From positions 1 through 42,849 of the forward strand of contig JANTHB010000023.1 of NCBI GenBank assembly GCA_024762655.1: DNA of 42,849 nt, read 5' to 3'. Source of the DNA: Bacteroidales bacterium. GTDB lineage: Bacteria > Bacteroidota > Bacteroidia > Bacteroidales > VadinHA17. A program made the translations under genes and the position numbers. The stretch's first letter is position 1, and every line of letters starts with the position of its first letter. Under the pieces are notes generated by a model, which had not been told where the DNA came from, ran no database searches, and worked only from the letters and a program-made list of their open reading frames with translations. Positions 7,058-16,222 of this stretch are shown here, one piece after another.

Positions 7058-9991
7058 ATGGATTCACTCTACGAAAAACTTTCCGGAAAAATAAAAGGAG
7101 ACCTCTACTGGGACGAGGTCACCAAAATGCTGTATGCCACAGATGCTTCCGAATACCGGGAATTGCCTTTGGCTGTTGCCAGGCCCAAAGACCCAGAAGA
7201 TATTGAAAATCTCCTGGCTTTTTCACGGGAAAATAAGATTCCGGTAATCCCCCGTGCGGCAGGCACATCCCTGGCCGGACAGGTTGTAGGAAAAGGTCTG
7301 GTGCTGGATGTTTCAAGATATCTTACCCGAATTCTCGAGCTGAACACCCATGAACATTGGGTACGTGTTGAACCGGGGGTTATCCCGGACGAACTGAACC
7401 AGTATCTGAAACCCTACGGTTTGTTTTTTGGTCCGGAGACGTCCACCTCCAACCGCTGCATGCTTGCCGGGATGCTGGGAAACAATTCATGCGGCTCTCA
7501 CTCAATTCTATACGGCAGTACGCGAGATCACACCCTTGAAGTAGATACCATCCTGAGCGATGGCAGCAAAGTAATTTTCGGTCCACTGGATAAGGATGCT
7601 TTTCTGGCCAAAACACAACAGAATGATTTGGAAGGAAAGATCTATAAGAAACTTCATGAGGTCCTTTCTGACAAGAAAATTCAGGAAGAGATACGCAGGG
7701 AATTTCCGCATCCTGACATTCATCGTCGCAACAATGGCTATGCCCTGGATCTGCTCCTGGAAACCGATCCTTTTACAGGCAATGGTATTCCTTTTAACCT
7801 CGCAAAACTTCTGGCAGGTTCGGAGGGAACTCTGGCAGTTACCACTGCCATCAAGTTCAATCTGGTTCCGCTACCTCCCCCTGAAAAAGGACTTGTCTGT
7901 GTTCATTTAAAAGAGATACCGGATGCTTTCAAAGCCAATCTTATCGCCCTGAGACACCAACCCGGGGCCGTAGAACTAATGGACAAAACCGTTCTGGAAC
8001 TGACCAAAGACAACATAGAACAAAAGAAAAACCGTTTTTTCATAGAAGGGGATCCGGGGGCATTGTTACTGGTGGAATTTGCACGGGACACACGTGAAGA
8101 AATTGCCAAAATCGCCGAAAACCTGGAAAAAGACATGCGAAAAGCCGGTTATGGCTATGCTTTTCCGGTGTTATACGGCCCTGATGTTGATAAAGTATGG
8201 AACCTGAGAAAAGCAGGACTGGGGGTGCTCGCCAATATGAAAGGAGATGCCAAACCGGTCGCCCTGATGGAAGATACGGCTGTGCGTGTAGAAGATTTGC
8301 CTGCCTACATGGACGATGTCGACAAACTCCTGAAAAAATATGACAAATCCTGCGTTTACTATGCGCATATCGGATCCGGGGAATTGCATTTAAGACCTAT
8401 TCTTAACCTTCGTGATCCGGGGGATGTAGAGCTTTTTCACACCCTCGGAGAAGAAATGGCCAGACTGGTAAAGAAATACCGGGGATCGCTCAGCGGTGAA
8501 CATGGTGACGGCCGGTTACGCGGAGAGTTCATCCCCCTGATGGTGGGTGAAAATATTTACCGGATCTTTAAGGAGATAAAGAACACTTTCGACCCCTATG
8601 GCATCCTGAATCCGGGAAAGATCACCGACACTCCTCCTATGAACAGGTTCCTACGCATGGATCCGGAAATACCGGTGAAAGAGATCAACACTTACTTTGA
8701 TTTTTCGTCCACAGGAGGATATCAGAGAGCAGCGGAAAAATGCAACGGCTCAGGAGACTGCCGCAAAACTGAAAAATCCGGAGGAGTCATGTGCCCAAGC
8801 TACATGGCGACCCATGATGAAGATAAAACGACACGGGCTCGTGCGAACTTGTTGCGGGAAGTAATTACACAATCAAAGAAAGAAGATCCACTTGATGACC
8901 CTCGTTTGTACAATGTTCTGGATCTCTGTCTTTCCTGCAAGGGGTGTAAATCGGAATGTCCTTCCAGTGTGGATATTACCCGCTTGAAGGCCGAGTTTCT
9001 GCAGCATTATTACGATGCTCACGGCATCCCTCTGCGTACCCGTCTTATTGCCTGGTACAACACCATCCAGAAGGTAGGCATGCTGTTCCCGGTTGCGTAT
9101 AACTTCTTCATGAAAAATCGTTTTTTATCAAGCATCATCAAAAAAACCATCGGCTTTGCCACAGAGAGATCCATGCCCTTGCTGGCCCGTCACAGCCTTC
9201 GCCATTGGGTCAGGAAACATCTGTCAGAACACCAGCCTGCCCAATCCCTAGGAAAAGTCTTCCTCTTTATTGACGAATTCACCAACTACCAGGATGTGGA
9301 CACCGGAAAGAAAACGCTTTTATTGTTAACCCGTTTGGGGTACAGGGTGGAAACACCTGCTCATGCAGAAAGCGGAAGGACCTTTCTCTCCAAGGGACTG
9401 ATAAAAAAAGCCCGCAGAATCGCCATCCGGAATGTGGAGATTTTCAAAGATATTATCACAGAAGAGACTCCGTTGATAGGGATAGAGCCCTCTGCCATCC
9501 TGAGTTTCCGGGACGAGTATCCGGTTCTGGTGGGGACTTCTCTGAAGCAAGATGCACAGAAACTGGCCCGCAATACCCTGATGGCTGATGAATTCCTGGC
9601 CAGGGAATTTTCTTCGGGAAAAATTAAAAAAGAGTGGTTTACCAACGAGAGAAAACATATCAAGCTTCATGGTCACTGTTATCAAAAAGCACTCAGTTCA
9701 ACACGTTATACTTTGCAAATACTCTCTTTCCCTGAAAACTACACGGCAGAGGAAATTCCTTCCGGTTGCTGTGGTATGGCAGGTTCTTTCGGGTTCGAAA
9801 AAGAACATTATTCTTTATCCATGAAAATAGGAGAACTGGTACTTTTTCCTGCCGTTCGTGAAACAGATGCGGAAGTATTGATCGCTGCCCCCGGCACCAG
9901 TTGCCGGCACCAGATCAAAGAAGGTACGGAGAGGAAAGCCATGCATCCTGTTAATATTCTGTATGATGCACTTGTAAAAGAAAGGGACTAA
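7058..9991 (+). CDS. FAD-binding and 4Fe-4S oxidoreductase, D-lactate/2-hydroxyacid dehydrogenase type
   Basis: A 977-residue fusion of a GlcD-like flavoprotein and a GlcF-like iron-sulfur protein, as in the YdiJ/Dld family. The FAD-binding (PCMH) domain lies in roughly residues 1-260 (RAAGTSLAGQ, then GMLGNNSCGSHS), the FAD-oxidase C-terminal domain at about 270-540 (SGEHGDGR, FDPYGILNPGK). Two cysteine clusters follow: CNGSGDC with a later MCPSY at about 562-583, and CLSCKGCKSECP at about 625-637. The C-terminus has a CCG-type region with HGHCYQKA and SGCCGMAGSFG. It probably oxidises D-lactate or a related 2-hydroxyacid and passes electrons through the clusters; the acceptor is not visible. 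It is divergent from the pta operon and ends seven bases from the convergent omega-amidase gene. Confidence 0.9.
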   Translation: MDSLYEKLSGKIKGDLYWDEVTKMLYATDASEYRELPLAVARPKDPEDIENLLAFSRENKIPVIPRAAGTSLAGQVVGKGLVLDVSRYLTRILELNTHEHWVRVEPGVIPDELNQYLKPYGLFFGPETSTSNRCMLAGMLGNNSCGSHSILYGSTRDHTLEVDTILSDGSKVIFGPLDKDAFLAKTQQNDLEGKIYKKLHEVLSDKKIQEEIRREFPHPDIHRRNNGYALDLLLETDPFTGNGIPFNLAKLLAGSEGTLAVTTAIKFNLVPLPPPEKGLVCVHLKEIPDAFKANLIALRHQPGAVELMDKTVLELTKDNIEQKKNRFFIEGDPGALLLVEFARDTREEIAKIAENLEKDMRKAGYGYAFPVLYGPDVDKVWNLRKAGLGVLANMKGDAKPVALMEDTAVRVEDLPAYMDDVDKLLKKYDKSCVYYAHIGSGELHLRPILNLRDPGDVELFHTLGEEMARLVKKYRGSLSGEHGDGRLRGEFIPLMVGENIYRIFKEIKNTFDPYGILNPGKITDTPPMNRFLRMDPEIPVKEINTYFDFSSTGGYQRAAEKCNGSGDCRKTEKSGGVMCPSYMATHDEDKTTRARANLLREVITQSKKEDPLDDPRLYNVLDLCLSCKGCKSECPSSVDITRLKAEFLQHYYDAHGIPLRTRLIAWYNTIQKVGMLFPVAYNFFMKNRFLSSIIKKTIGFATERSMPLLARHSLRHWVRKHLSEHQPAQSLGKVFLFIDEFTNYQDVDTGKKTLLLLTRLGYRVETPAHAESGRTFLSKGLIKKARRIAIRNVEIFKDIITEETPLIGIEPSAILSFRDEYPVLVGTSLKQDAQKLARNTLMADEFLAREFSSGKIKKEWFTNERKHIKLHGHCYQKALSSTRYTLQILSFPENYTAEEIPSGCCGMAGSFGFEKEHYSLSMKIGELVLFPAVRETDAEVLIAAPGTSCRHQIKEGTERKAMHPVNILYDALVKERD

Positions 9992-9998
9992 CCCCCGT

Positions 9999-10778
9999 TC
10001 AGTCAAAAAGGGTAAAATCATCTGCATCCAGGTGTACGGGAAATTTTTCACGGAATTGCTCAAGCTCATTGAGGTCTATTGAGCAGGTTAAAACCCCTTC
10101 CCTTCCTGTTTCAAGTGAAGCAAGCAGCTCACCTTTGGGTGAGATGACGGCTGAATCTCCGGAATAAGAAATATTTCTTCCATCTTTCCCGGTCCTGTTC
10201 ACTCCCGCCACATACACCTGGTTTTCAATAGCGCGGGCTTTTAACAAGGTATTCCACACGTCTTTCCGGCTTGCCGGCCAATTGGCTACGAAAATCAAAA
10301 GGTCTGCATCGTTCCGGCTCCGGATCCAGACGGGAAAACGCAGATCGTAACAGATAAACGGTTTGATGCGGAAATTACGCAAAGGGATAACCACACGTTG
10401 ATTTCCCGGGGTATAATGCAGCTGCTCCTCTCCCATTCTGAAAAGATGCCGCTTATCATAGATATATTCTTTTCCATCGGGAAAAACGACCAGGAGTCTG
10501 TTATAATAATTGCCGTTGTCACGGACGATATAACTTCCTGCAATGCAAGCTCCTGTCTCTCCAGCCATCTTATGCAGCCAGATATATACGGGACCTTCCG
10601 GCTCCTCAAACCACGTCTCCGGCTCCATGGTAAAACCGGTGGAAAACATTTCGGGAAGAAGGATTAAATCGGTATGTCCGGCCAGGGGCTGAATAATACG
10701 CTTCAGGTGTCTGAGATTATCTGCCGGTTGCTGCCATGCGATGTCATACTGTATCAGAGAAACCGTTAACTTACTCAT
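9999..10778 (-). CDS. Omega-amidase, nitrilase superfamily
   Basis: A 259-residue carbon-nitrogen hydrolase of the YafV/Nit2 type, which hydrolyses 2-oxoglutaramate or 2-oxosuccinamate, products of glutamine and asparagine transamination. The catalytic triad is visible: Glu43 in LPEMF, Lys109 in YDKRHLF and Cys143 in FICYDLRFP. The ATG at 10778 is preferred over an in-frame TTG four codons earlier. Physically it is flanked by the convergent FAD oxidoreductase and, upstream, by the terminator of the unknown gene, so it is likely its own unit. The assignment to omega-amidase rather than another nitrilase branch rests on the DLRFP context and the length. Confidence 0.9.
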   Translation of the reverse strand: MSKLTVSLIQYDIAWQQPADNLRHLKRIIQPLAGHTDLILLPEMFSTGFTMEPETWFEEPEGPVYIWLHKMAGETGACIAGSYIVRDNGNYYNRLLVVFPDGKEYIYDKRHLFRMGEEQLHYTPGNQRVVIPLRNFRIKPFICYDLRFPVWIRSRNDADLLIFVANWPASRKDVWNTLLKARAIENQVYVAGVNRTGKDGRNISYSGDSAVISPKGELLASLETGREGVLTCSIDLNELEQFREKFPVHLDADDFTLFD

Positions 10779-10800
10779 GGACACTGCCAATTAAAAAATA

Positions 10801-10830
10801 AAAAGGCGTTTGTCGGACAAACACCTTTTT
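10801..10830 (-). terminator. Rho-independent terminator of the unknown gene ending at 10850
   Basis: A stem with arms AAAAGG/CCTTTT and GTTTGT/ACAAAC separated by one mismatch, with the small loop CGG. On the minus strand it ends in a T run that continues into AT-rich sequence. It begins about 20 bases after the stop of the minus-strand gene at 10850. Confidence 0.75.
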
Positions 10831-10849
10831 ACCGGATTTTCATATATCA

Positions 10850-12010
10850 TTATTCTGTCCCTTTCCGTCCAGTATAATATCTATCCAGAATATGGGTCAT
10901 CAAAGGTTGGTAAAAATGCCAGTAGAAATAGCGCTTTTTGTTCAGGAACGGAACCCCGATTTTCTGACAGAACTTTTCATAATCTGAAAAATAGGCTGTT
11001 CTCAGATAAATGGGATTATTGGAGAAATTTCCGGCAAAATAAAAATGAGGATATTCTGTGCTGCTCTCCAGTACAGCCGGAAATTGATTGGGAATAGAAT
11101 TGCTGGTGAGAATGGAATCTCCCAGATCATTCACATGGATCTTAAAGGTTGAAACCACCTTGTTATTACCGGGATCAACCACCTCAAACCAGGATGGAAA
11201 GGGAACTTTATAAGGCAAACCGAATTTTTGCTGACCGTATTCAGTAGTATAGATATAAGGTACTCCGAAATCAAGATCCTTTTTATCTTCCAGAACAACA
11301 ACCCGGTTATTAAAACTTACAAAAACAATCCCCCCATGTTTAAAGGTCCACGGTCTATGATACTGATCCCGGTAAATATCCATGATCCATTTGGGAAGAT
11401 CGGGATTTTTTACAGAATCCAGTGAAGTAAAGTACTTTCCCAACCATTCGGTCCATTTAAGATCAAATAGTTCTTCTGTTTTTGTTCTTTCCAGCAAATC
11501 GGTAGGATAGGCCAGGATATCATATTCCCCAATAAACAATTTCTTCCTGTTTTTCATTTCCTTCAGAAATAAATAGTCATTGTTATTGGTTCCGCCGTAG
11601 ATTTTTCTGGATCTACGTGTTCTGTTGTTCCCCTTATACCAGTCGTTAAAATAAACCCCATAAGTATCTGTAAAATAGGCCATATCGAACGAGTCAGCCA
11701 GTTCAATAACCTGAGACAGCCGGATTCTTTTTATTTCATACTGTTTGCTACGCTGAGGTTTAAGCGGGAAAAAACCGAAATAGTCTTTGGTGTAATTGTA
11801 TCTCTTTTTATCCGGTTTAACATATTTTTCATGTGTCAGAATCCAATTGAATGAACGGTGATTTTCTCTTAAAAAGGAAGGGACCGTTTTGTCCAGTATT
11901 AAGATGTTCAATTCTTTTTTAGGCTGAAATGCCCATTTGAATAGAAGATATCCCGGTACAAAAGATAAAAATACCAGGATGATAAAGAAAGTCTTTATTG
12001 GCTTATTCAT
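10850..12010 (-). CDS. Unrecognised membrane-anchored protein
   Basis: A 386-residue protein with one N-terminal hydrophobic segment (about residues 6-28) after a Lys, so it is probably an inner-membrane anchor or uncleaved signal with the rest outside the cytoplasm. The soluble part starts with a beta-strand-like LNILILDKTV, has TDTYGVYFNDWY near 115, GGTNNNDYLFLKEM near 143 and a conserved-looking KKLFIGEYDILAYPT near 158. It is rich in Tyr, Phe and Trp. The order of strands hints at a Rossmann or amidotransferase-like fold, but the only Cys lies near the C-terminus, so an amidotransferase active site is not supported. It has its own likely promoter (12054-12061) and terminator (10801-10830). 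No function is assigned. Confidence 0.85.
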   Translation of the reverse strand: MNKPIKTFFIILVFLSFVPGYLLFKWAFQPKKELNILILDKTVPSFLRENHRSFNWILTHEKYVKPDKKRYNYTKDYFGFFPLKPQRSKQYEIKRIRLSQVIELADSFDMAYFTDTYGVYFNDWYKGNNRTRRSRKIYGGTNNNDYLFLKEMKNRKKLFIGEYDILAYPTDLLERTKTEELFDLKWTEWLGKYFTSLDSVKNPDLPKWIMDIYRDQYHRPWTFKHGGIVFVSFNNRVVVLEDKKDLDFGVPYIYTTEYGQQKFGLPYKVPFPSWFEVVDPGNNKVVSTFKIHVNDLGDSILTSNSIPNQFPAVLESSTEYPHFYFAGNFSNNPIYLRTAYFSDYEKFCQKIGVPFLNKKRYFYWHFYQPLMTHILDRYYTGRKGTE

Positions 12011-12053
12011 AAGAACCTGAACTTTTTAGGTTAACTAACAGATATCTTACCCA

Positions 12054-12061
12054 CAAAAATA
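12054..12061 (-). promoter_or_regulatory. Bacteroidota -7 element for the unknown membrane-anchored gene
   Basis: TATTTTTG on the minus strand matches TAnnTTTG, 44 bases before the ATG at 12010. It lies in the 173-base gap after the gamma-glutamyltransferase stop. Confidence 0.5.
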
Positions 12062-12183
12062 CAAACATAAAAGTATTAAAATAATTTCAGATAAAAAATT
12101 TTACCCGAAATCTTTTTTTGCTTTCACTTATTCCCCTTATACTATACATTTGTAAAATTGTTACCAGGGAAATAACATTTTTA

Positions 12184-13878
12184 TTAAAAACCAGCAGCAG
12201 TATCATCCCCTCGCGGGTCTGCACCTCCTTCTCTTTTACCGTCCGTCAAAACCCTGACAGCATCAACTCTCCCGATAGAACTGCGCATTTTCAATGTATA
12301 GCCCATTTGTTTCAGTCTGTCTTTCGTCAGACTGTCCAACGCACTTTTTTCATAGAAAATCACATCCGGTTTCCACTGATGGTGAAATCTTCCAGCGTTC
12401 ACCGCTTCCTGCATGGTCATATGGTGTTCTGTCACATTCAGCACTGTTTGGAATACCGACGTTATGATCGTCGAACCACCCGGAGATCCGACCACCATAA
12501 ACAACTGGCCATCCTTTTCAAGTATGGTGGGGGTCATAGAGCTCAACATGCGTTTTGCCGGTTCAATGGCATTTGCTTTCCCTCCTATCAGCCCGAAAGA
12601 GTTCGGGGTTCCCGGTTTGGAGCTGAAATCATCCATTTCATTATTCAGTAGAAACCCGCAACCATTAACCACTACTTTATTCCCGTAGCTACGATTCAAG
12701 GTAGTTGTAACCGCCACTGCATTACCATCGCCATCCACCACCGAATAATGGGTGGTTTCTTCGCTCTCGAAACCGACAAGTTTCCCATGAGATATCCTGT
12801 CCGAGGGGACCACCCTTTCCGGGGAAAACCCGCTCATTCTTTCTCTGCAATATGACTTATCAATCAACTGTTTCACAGGAACATTCACGAAATCAGGATC
12901 CCCCAGAAATCTGGCTCTATCAGCATATACTCTTTTTTCAGCAGCTACCATCAAGTGTACCGTCTGGGGGGTATTCCATCCCCACTTATCCACGGGCCAG
13001 GGTTCAACCATATTCAATAACTGTATCAGGGCAACCCCTCCGCTTGAAGGAGGGGGCATGGATATGACCTTGTAGTTTTTGTAAACAGCCGTTAATGGTT
13101 CCCGCCATATGGCACGATAGACATCCAAATCCTTTTGTGTGATCCAGCCATTATCCTGCTCCATCCGGGCCAACAATGCTTTGGCAACAGGTCCTTTATA
13201 AAACCCATCCCTGCCGTGATCCCTGATCATTTTCAACGTTTCTGCCAGATCTTTCTGTACCAGGGTATCCCCGGCTTTCCAGGGTTTATCCTTTACAAAT
13301 GCAGGAACATCTCGGTTGGCACGGAGAAAAGCGTCCTTATAATGATTAAGTCGTTTCGCCTGTTTCAGGGTTACCGGAAATCCTTTTTCCGCCAGGTCTA
13401 TGGCCGGTTGTATTACTTGTTGCAATGAGAACAAGCCATATTTTTCCAGGGCTTTAAGCAGTCCCGCTACCGACCCTGGAACGCCAACCGCCAGCTCACT
13501 GTCCAGGCTTACTCCGGGTATAACGTTTCCTGCCGAATCCTGGAACATTTCTTCATAGGCCCGGAGCGGAGCTTTTTCCCGGTAATCCAGGGCAGCGGCA
13601 TGACCATTCCGGAAACGGATTACCATAAATCCACCCCCACCGATATTTCCTGCATCAGGATAACAAACCGCCAATGCAAATCCGGTAGCCACAGCAGCAT
13701 CTACGGCATTCCCTCCCTCTTCCAGTATCATTTTCCCAATCCGGGAAGCCTCCGGATGCGCAGACACCACCATGCCGTGATCTGCTATCAGACCTGTTCT
13801 ATGGGTCTTATTATCCGTCAATTGACAGGCAAATAAAAACCCTAAAGAAAAGATGATTAAAACACTAACTTTTCGCAT
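12184..13878 (-). CDS. ggt: Gamma-glutamyltransferase, lipoprotein
   Basis: A 564-residue Ntn hydrolase that cleaves the gamma-glutamyl bond of glutathione and related peptides outside the cytoplasm. The N-terminus has a lipoprotein signal with Cys18 after FLFA. The autocleavage site and nucleophile Thr375 are in TTHYSVVD, followed by GNAVAVTTTLN. The GSPGGSTIITSVFQ region of the small subunit is intact. The length fits the family. It is last in a minus-strand set with the DHODH-like gene (38 bases upstream) and possibly the Crp/Fnr gene. Lipid anchoring is inferred from the lipobox. Confidence 0.95.
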   Translation of the reverse strand: MRKVSVLIIFSLGFLFACQLTDNKTHRTGLIADHGMVVSAHPEASRIGKMILEEGGNAVDAAVATGFALAVCYPDAGNIGGGGFMVIRFRNGHAAALDYREKAPLRAYEEMFQDSAGNVIPGVSLDSELAVGVPGSVAGLLKALEKYGLFSLQQVIQPAIDLAEKGFPVTLKQAKRLNHYKDAFLRANRDVPAFVKDKPWKAGDTLVQKDLAETLKMIRDHGRDGFYKGPVAKALLARMEQDNGWITQKDLDVYRAIWREPLTAVYKNYKVISMPPPSSGGVALIQLLNMVEPWPVDKWGWNTPQTVHLMVAAEKRVYADRARFLGDPDFVNVPVKQLIDKSYCRERMSGFSPERVVPSDRISHGKLVGFESEETTHYSVVDGDGNAVAVTTTLNRSYGNKVVVNGCGFLLNNEMDDFSSKPGTPNSFGLIGGKANAIEPAKRMLSSMTPTILEKDGQLFMVVGSPGGSTIITSVFQTVLNVTEHHMTMQEAVNAGRFHHQWKPDVIFYEKSALDSLTKDRLKQMGYTLKMRSSIGRVDAVRVLTDGKREGGADPRGDDTAAGF

Positions 13879-13916
13879 AAAATTGATTTTCTAAAGGATA
13901 AACTTTCGTGTCCGGT

Positions 13917-14909
13917 TTATTCTTTTCCGGCAAAGTATTTCATGAACTGAACTCTCTCAAATGCAGCCGGGTCTTTCACCGAAGCCTGATTCACTTTCCC
14001 CCGGAAATCATCCACCGATGAAAAACCCTTAAGGTTCATCCATTGCTCCATATCTTTCAGCATCTCCGCTACATAAGGAATACCTTTCCTATACAATACC
14101 GAAGCAATTTCCACCGCACGGGCTCCAGCCAGCAGTTGTTTCACCACGGATATTCCGTCGTGGATGCCGGTACTGGCAGCCAGGTCGCATTGAACCCTAC
14201 CTGACATGATAGCAATCCAGCGCAGAGGCAGAGAGATCTCCGCCGGTGTGCTGAAAACATGGGAAGATGTTATTTTAAGGGCATCCGGATCAATGTCAGG
14301 GTTATAGAAACGATTGAACAGAACCAGGCCTGAAATGCCGCTTTCCGTAAGCCTTTTGATCAGTGAACCAAGATTGGAACTGTAAAAGCTGATCTTCAGG
14401 GAAATGGGAATAGTCACCTCCTTTTTTACCTGTTCTATAATATCAAAATAAAGTTGTTCTGTTTCCTGTGCCGTCAAATTGAAATTGGTGGGTAGTGCAA
14501 AAACATTCAGTTCGAGGGCATCCGCTCCGGCATCCTGAAGCACTCCGGCATAATAGGGCCACTTCTCCGCGGTAACACAGTTAATACTGGCAATAATGGG
14601 AACGCTTGTCTTTTCCTTGGCTTCCCGGATGGTTCGCAAATACTTTGTCAACGAGTCATCCACCGCATTAAAATCATCATAGAAATCCATCGTTTCAGGA
14701 TAGATAAAGGAATCTTTATTCATCTGAAACTGATCTTTTTCCAACTCTCTTCTGATCTCCTCTTCAAAAATGGACTTGAGTACAATAGCACCTATCCCAC
14801 TCTTATCCAAGGCAATGAGGTCGTCAATATTTAATGTTAAACCGGAACTTGCAGCAATAACCGGGTTCCTGAGTTTTAAACCAAGGTAGGTTGTAGATAA
14901 ATCTGTCAT
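13917..14909 (-). CDS. Dihydroorotate dehydrogenase-like flavoprotein
   Basis: A 330-residue TIM-barrel protein resembling class 1 dihydroorotate dehydrogenase. The start (TYLGLKLRNPVIAASS), the LELN strand and the C-terminal SASTGIHDG-like segment (AASTGIHDGISVVKQLLAGARAVEIAS) match the FMN-binding family. The usual DHODH substrate motif NLSCPN is replaced by NVFALPTN, so the standard catalytic and orotate-contact residues of that loop are missing. It is therefore probably not the pyrimidine enzyme, which fits the lack of pyr genes nearby. It lies 49 bases after the Crp/Fnr gene and 38 bases before ggt, suggesting cotranscription. The actual substrate is unknown. Confidence 0.85.
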   Translation of the reverse strand: MTDLSTTYLGLKLRNPVIAASSGLTLNIDDLIALDKSGIGAIVLKSIFEEEIRRELEKDQFQMNKDSFIYPETMDFYDDFNAVDDSLTKYLRTIREAKEKTSVPIIASINCVTAEKWPYYAGVLQDAGADALELNVFALPTNFNLTAQETEQLYFDIIEQVKKEVTIPISLKISFYSSNLGSLIKRLTESGISGLVLFNRFYNPDIDPDALKITSSHVFSTPAEISLPLRWIAIMSGRVQCDLAASTGIHDGISVVKQLLAGARAVEIASVLYRKGIPYVAEMLKDMEQWMNLKGFSSVDDFRGKVNQASVKDPAAFERVQFMKYFAGKE

Positions 14910-14958
14910 AACTAGAAGTATAAATAAGCAAAATAAATAAATAAAATATTCTTAAGAA

Positions 14959-15657
14959 CTATCCCAACTCACTGAGTATCTTTACGATATCAAGACTTTT
15001 AATCTCAACTTTCCTTCCTTCCAGTTGAATGATCTTGTCATGCTTGAATTCATTAATAGTTCGTATAAAACTCTCTTTGGTGGTTCCGGCCAGTTCGGCC
15101 AGCTCATGACGGGTAAGGGGGAGTTCAAATGCATAGGAATGAAAAATTTCCTCGGCAAGATACAATAAAACATCGGCAATTCTTCCCGGAAGTTGTTTAT
15201 GGGTCTGACTATTCAGCCGCTTGAAAATATACAGGGAATCCATACTGAGCATTCTGATCAGGTCCAACGCAAACCGGCCGTTGGAAAGCACCAGATTGTT
15301 AAAGGTTCCGAAATCAATGATCAGTACCCGGGTGTCCACGATCGCAGAGCCTGAATACTGGTATTCACTCTCTGCATAAATGGTATCCAGTCCTACAAAC
15401 TGATTTCCCGAAACAATCTTCAAGGTGACCGAATGGTTAGCCCCACTTTCTTTATATACTTTTACAAGACCTGAAACCACATACATCGCATGGGATGTAC
15501 GCGTATGCTGCCTGAATAAGATATCTTTGGTTGGGTATTGCACCAGACTGCTGTTTTCTGCCACAGCCTCTTTGTTCTCTTTCGAAAAATCCTTGAATAT
15601 CCAGGAATTATCGAGAACTTCTTGTATGTCATTCTTTGGATCCGAGACCTTCATCAT
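14959..15657 (-). CDS. Crp/Fnr-family transcriptional regulator
   Basis: A 232-residue regulator with an N-terminal cyclic-nucleotide-binding-like domain (VSGLVKVYKES, then SGSAIVDTRVLIIDFGTF) and a C-terminal winged helix (LTRHELAELAGTTKESFIRTINEF). The recognition helix keeps the Glu and Arg of Crp/Fnr (KESFIR), which read a TGA half-site. There is no N-terminal Cys cluster, so it is not an oxygen-sensing Fe-S Fnr. The start at 15657 (two adjacent ATG codons) is preferred over a TTG at 15693. A TGA-N6-TCA palindrome lies 63 bases upstream at 15721, a possible autoregulatory site. Downstream genes are DHODH-like and ggt. Confidence 0.9.
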   Translation of the reverse strand: MMKVSDPKNDIQEVLDNSWIFKDFSKENKEAVAENSSLVQYPTKDILFRQHTRTSHAMYVVSGLVKVYKESGANHSVTLKIVSGNQFVGLDTIYAESEYQYSGSAIVDTRVLIIDFGTFNNLVLSNGRFALDLIRMLSMDSLYIFKRLNSQTHKQLPGRIADVLLYLAEEIFHSYAFELPLTRHELAELAGTTKESFIRTINEFKHDKIIQLEGRKVEIKSLDIVKILSELG

Positions 15658-15720
15658 TTTGTTTTCCCGGCTAAATATAATTATTTTTTTCAATCGATGA
15701 TGTAAATTACTAAAAAAAGG

Positions 15721-15732
15721 TGATCTATATCA
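15721..15732. promoter_or_regulatory. Candidate Crp/Fnr operator TGA-N6-TCA
   Basis: TGATCTATATCA is a perfect TGAT-N4-ATCA inverted repeat in the gap between the Crp/Fnr gene and the response regulator. It matches the core read by Crp/Fnr recognition helices that keep Glu and Arg, as the adjacent regulator does. Confidence 0.45.
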
Positions 15733-15813
15733 TCCTGTTACTTGACAATATTCCGATAAAACATCGTATATTGCATAATTATATATTGCCTATAAAAAGA
15801 AAGGAATAAGAAG

Positions 15814-16182
15814 GTGTCGGATAAGAATATACTGGTAATAGATGATTCTTCCACCAATGTTGTATTATTAAATGCTGTACTGGCTCAGCATGGGTATGAA
15901 GTTCTTTCTGCATTAAATGCTCAGGAGGCGTACAAACTGGTTGACAAACAAAAACCGGATCTCATCTTATTGGATTTGCTTATGCCGGAAATCAGCGGGT
16001 TTGATTTTCTTGAAAACATTAAAAAGGACGAGACCTTAAAAGATATCCCCGTCGTTATTGTTTCTGCTGTCGGCACCAAAGAAAACATTCGTCAAACCAA
16101 AAAAATGGGAGCGGTTCATTTTATATCAAAGCCAGTCAACGTTAATGAATTGTTAAATACCGTCGGCCGTCTGCTTTCCTGA
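15814..16182 (+). CDS. Single-domain response regulator
   Basis: A 122-residue CheY-like receiver. The acidic pair Asp10-Asp11, the phosphoacceptor Asp54 in LILLDLLMP, Ser84 in IVSAVG and Lys106 in ISKPV are all present, so it should be phosphorylatable. There is no output domain and no histidine kinase in the window. The start is GTG at 15814, preceded by the purine-rich AAGGAATAAGAAG, and gives the receiver its normal first strand (KNILVIDD). It is divergent from the Crp/Fnr gene and lies 171 bases before the phosphate transporter; whether they are linked in function is unknown. Confidence 0.92.
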   Translation: MSDKNILVIDDSSTNVVLLNAVLAQHGYEVLSALNAQEAYKLVDKQKPDLILLDLLMPEISGFDFLENIKKDETLKDIPVVIVSAVGTKENIRQTKKMGAVHFISKPVNVNELLNTVGRLLS

Positions 16183-16222
16183 GACCCGTTTTCTCCCCCT
16201 CTCCTGTTTTCTCTCCTTATTG

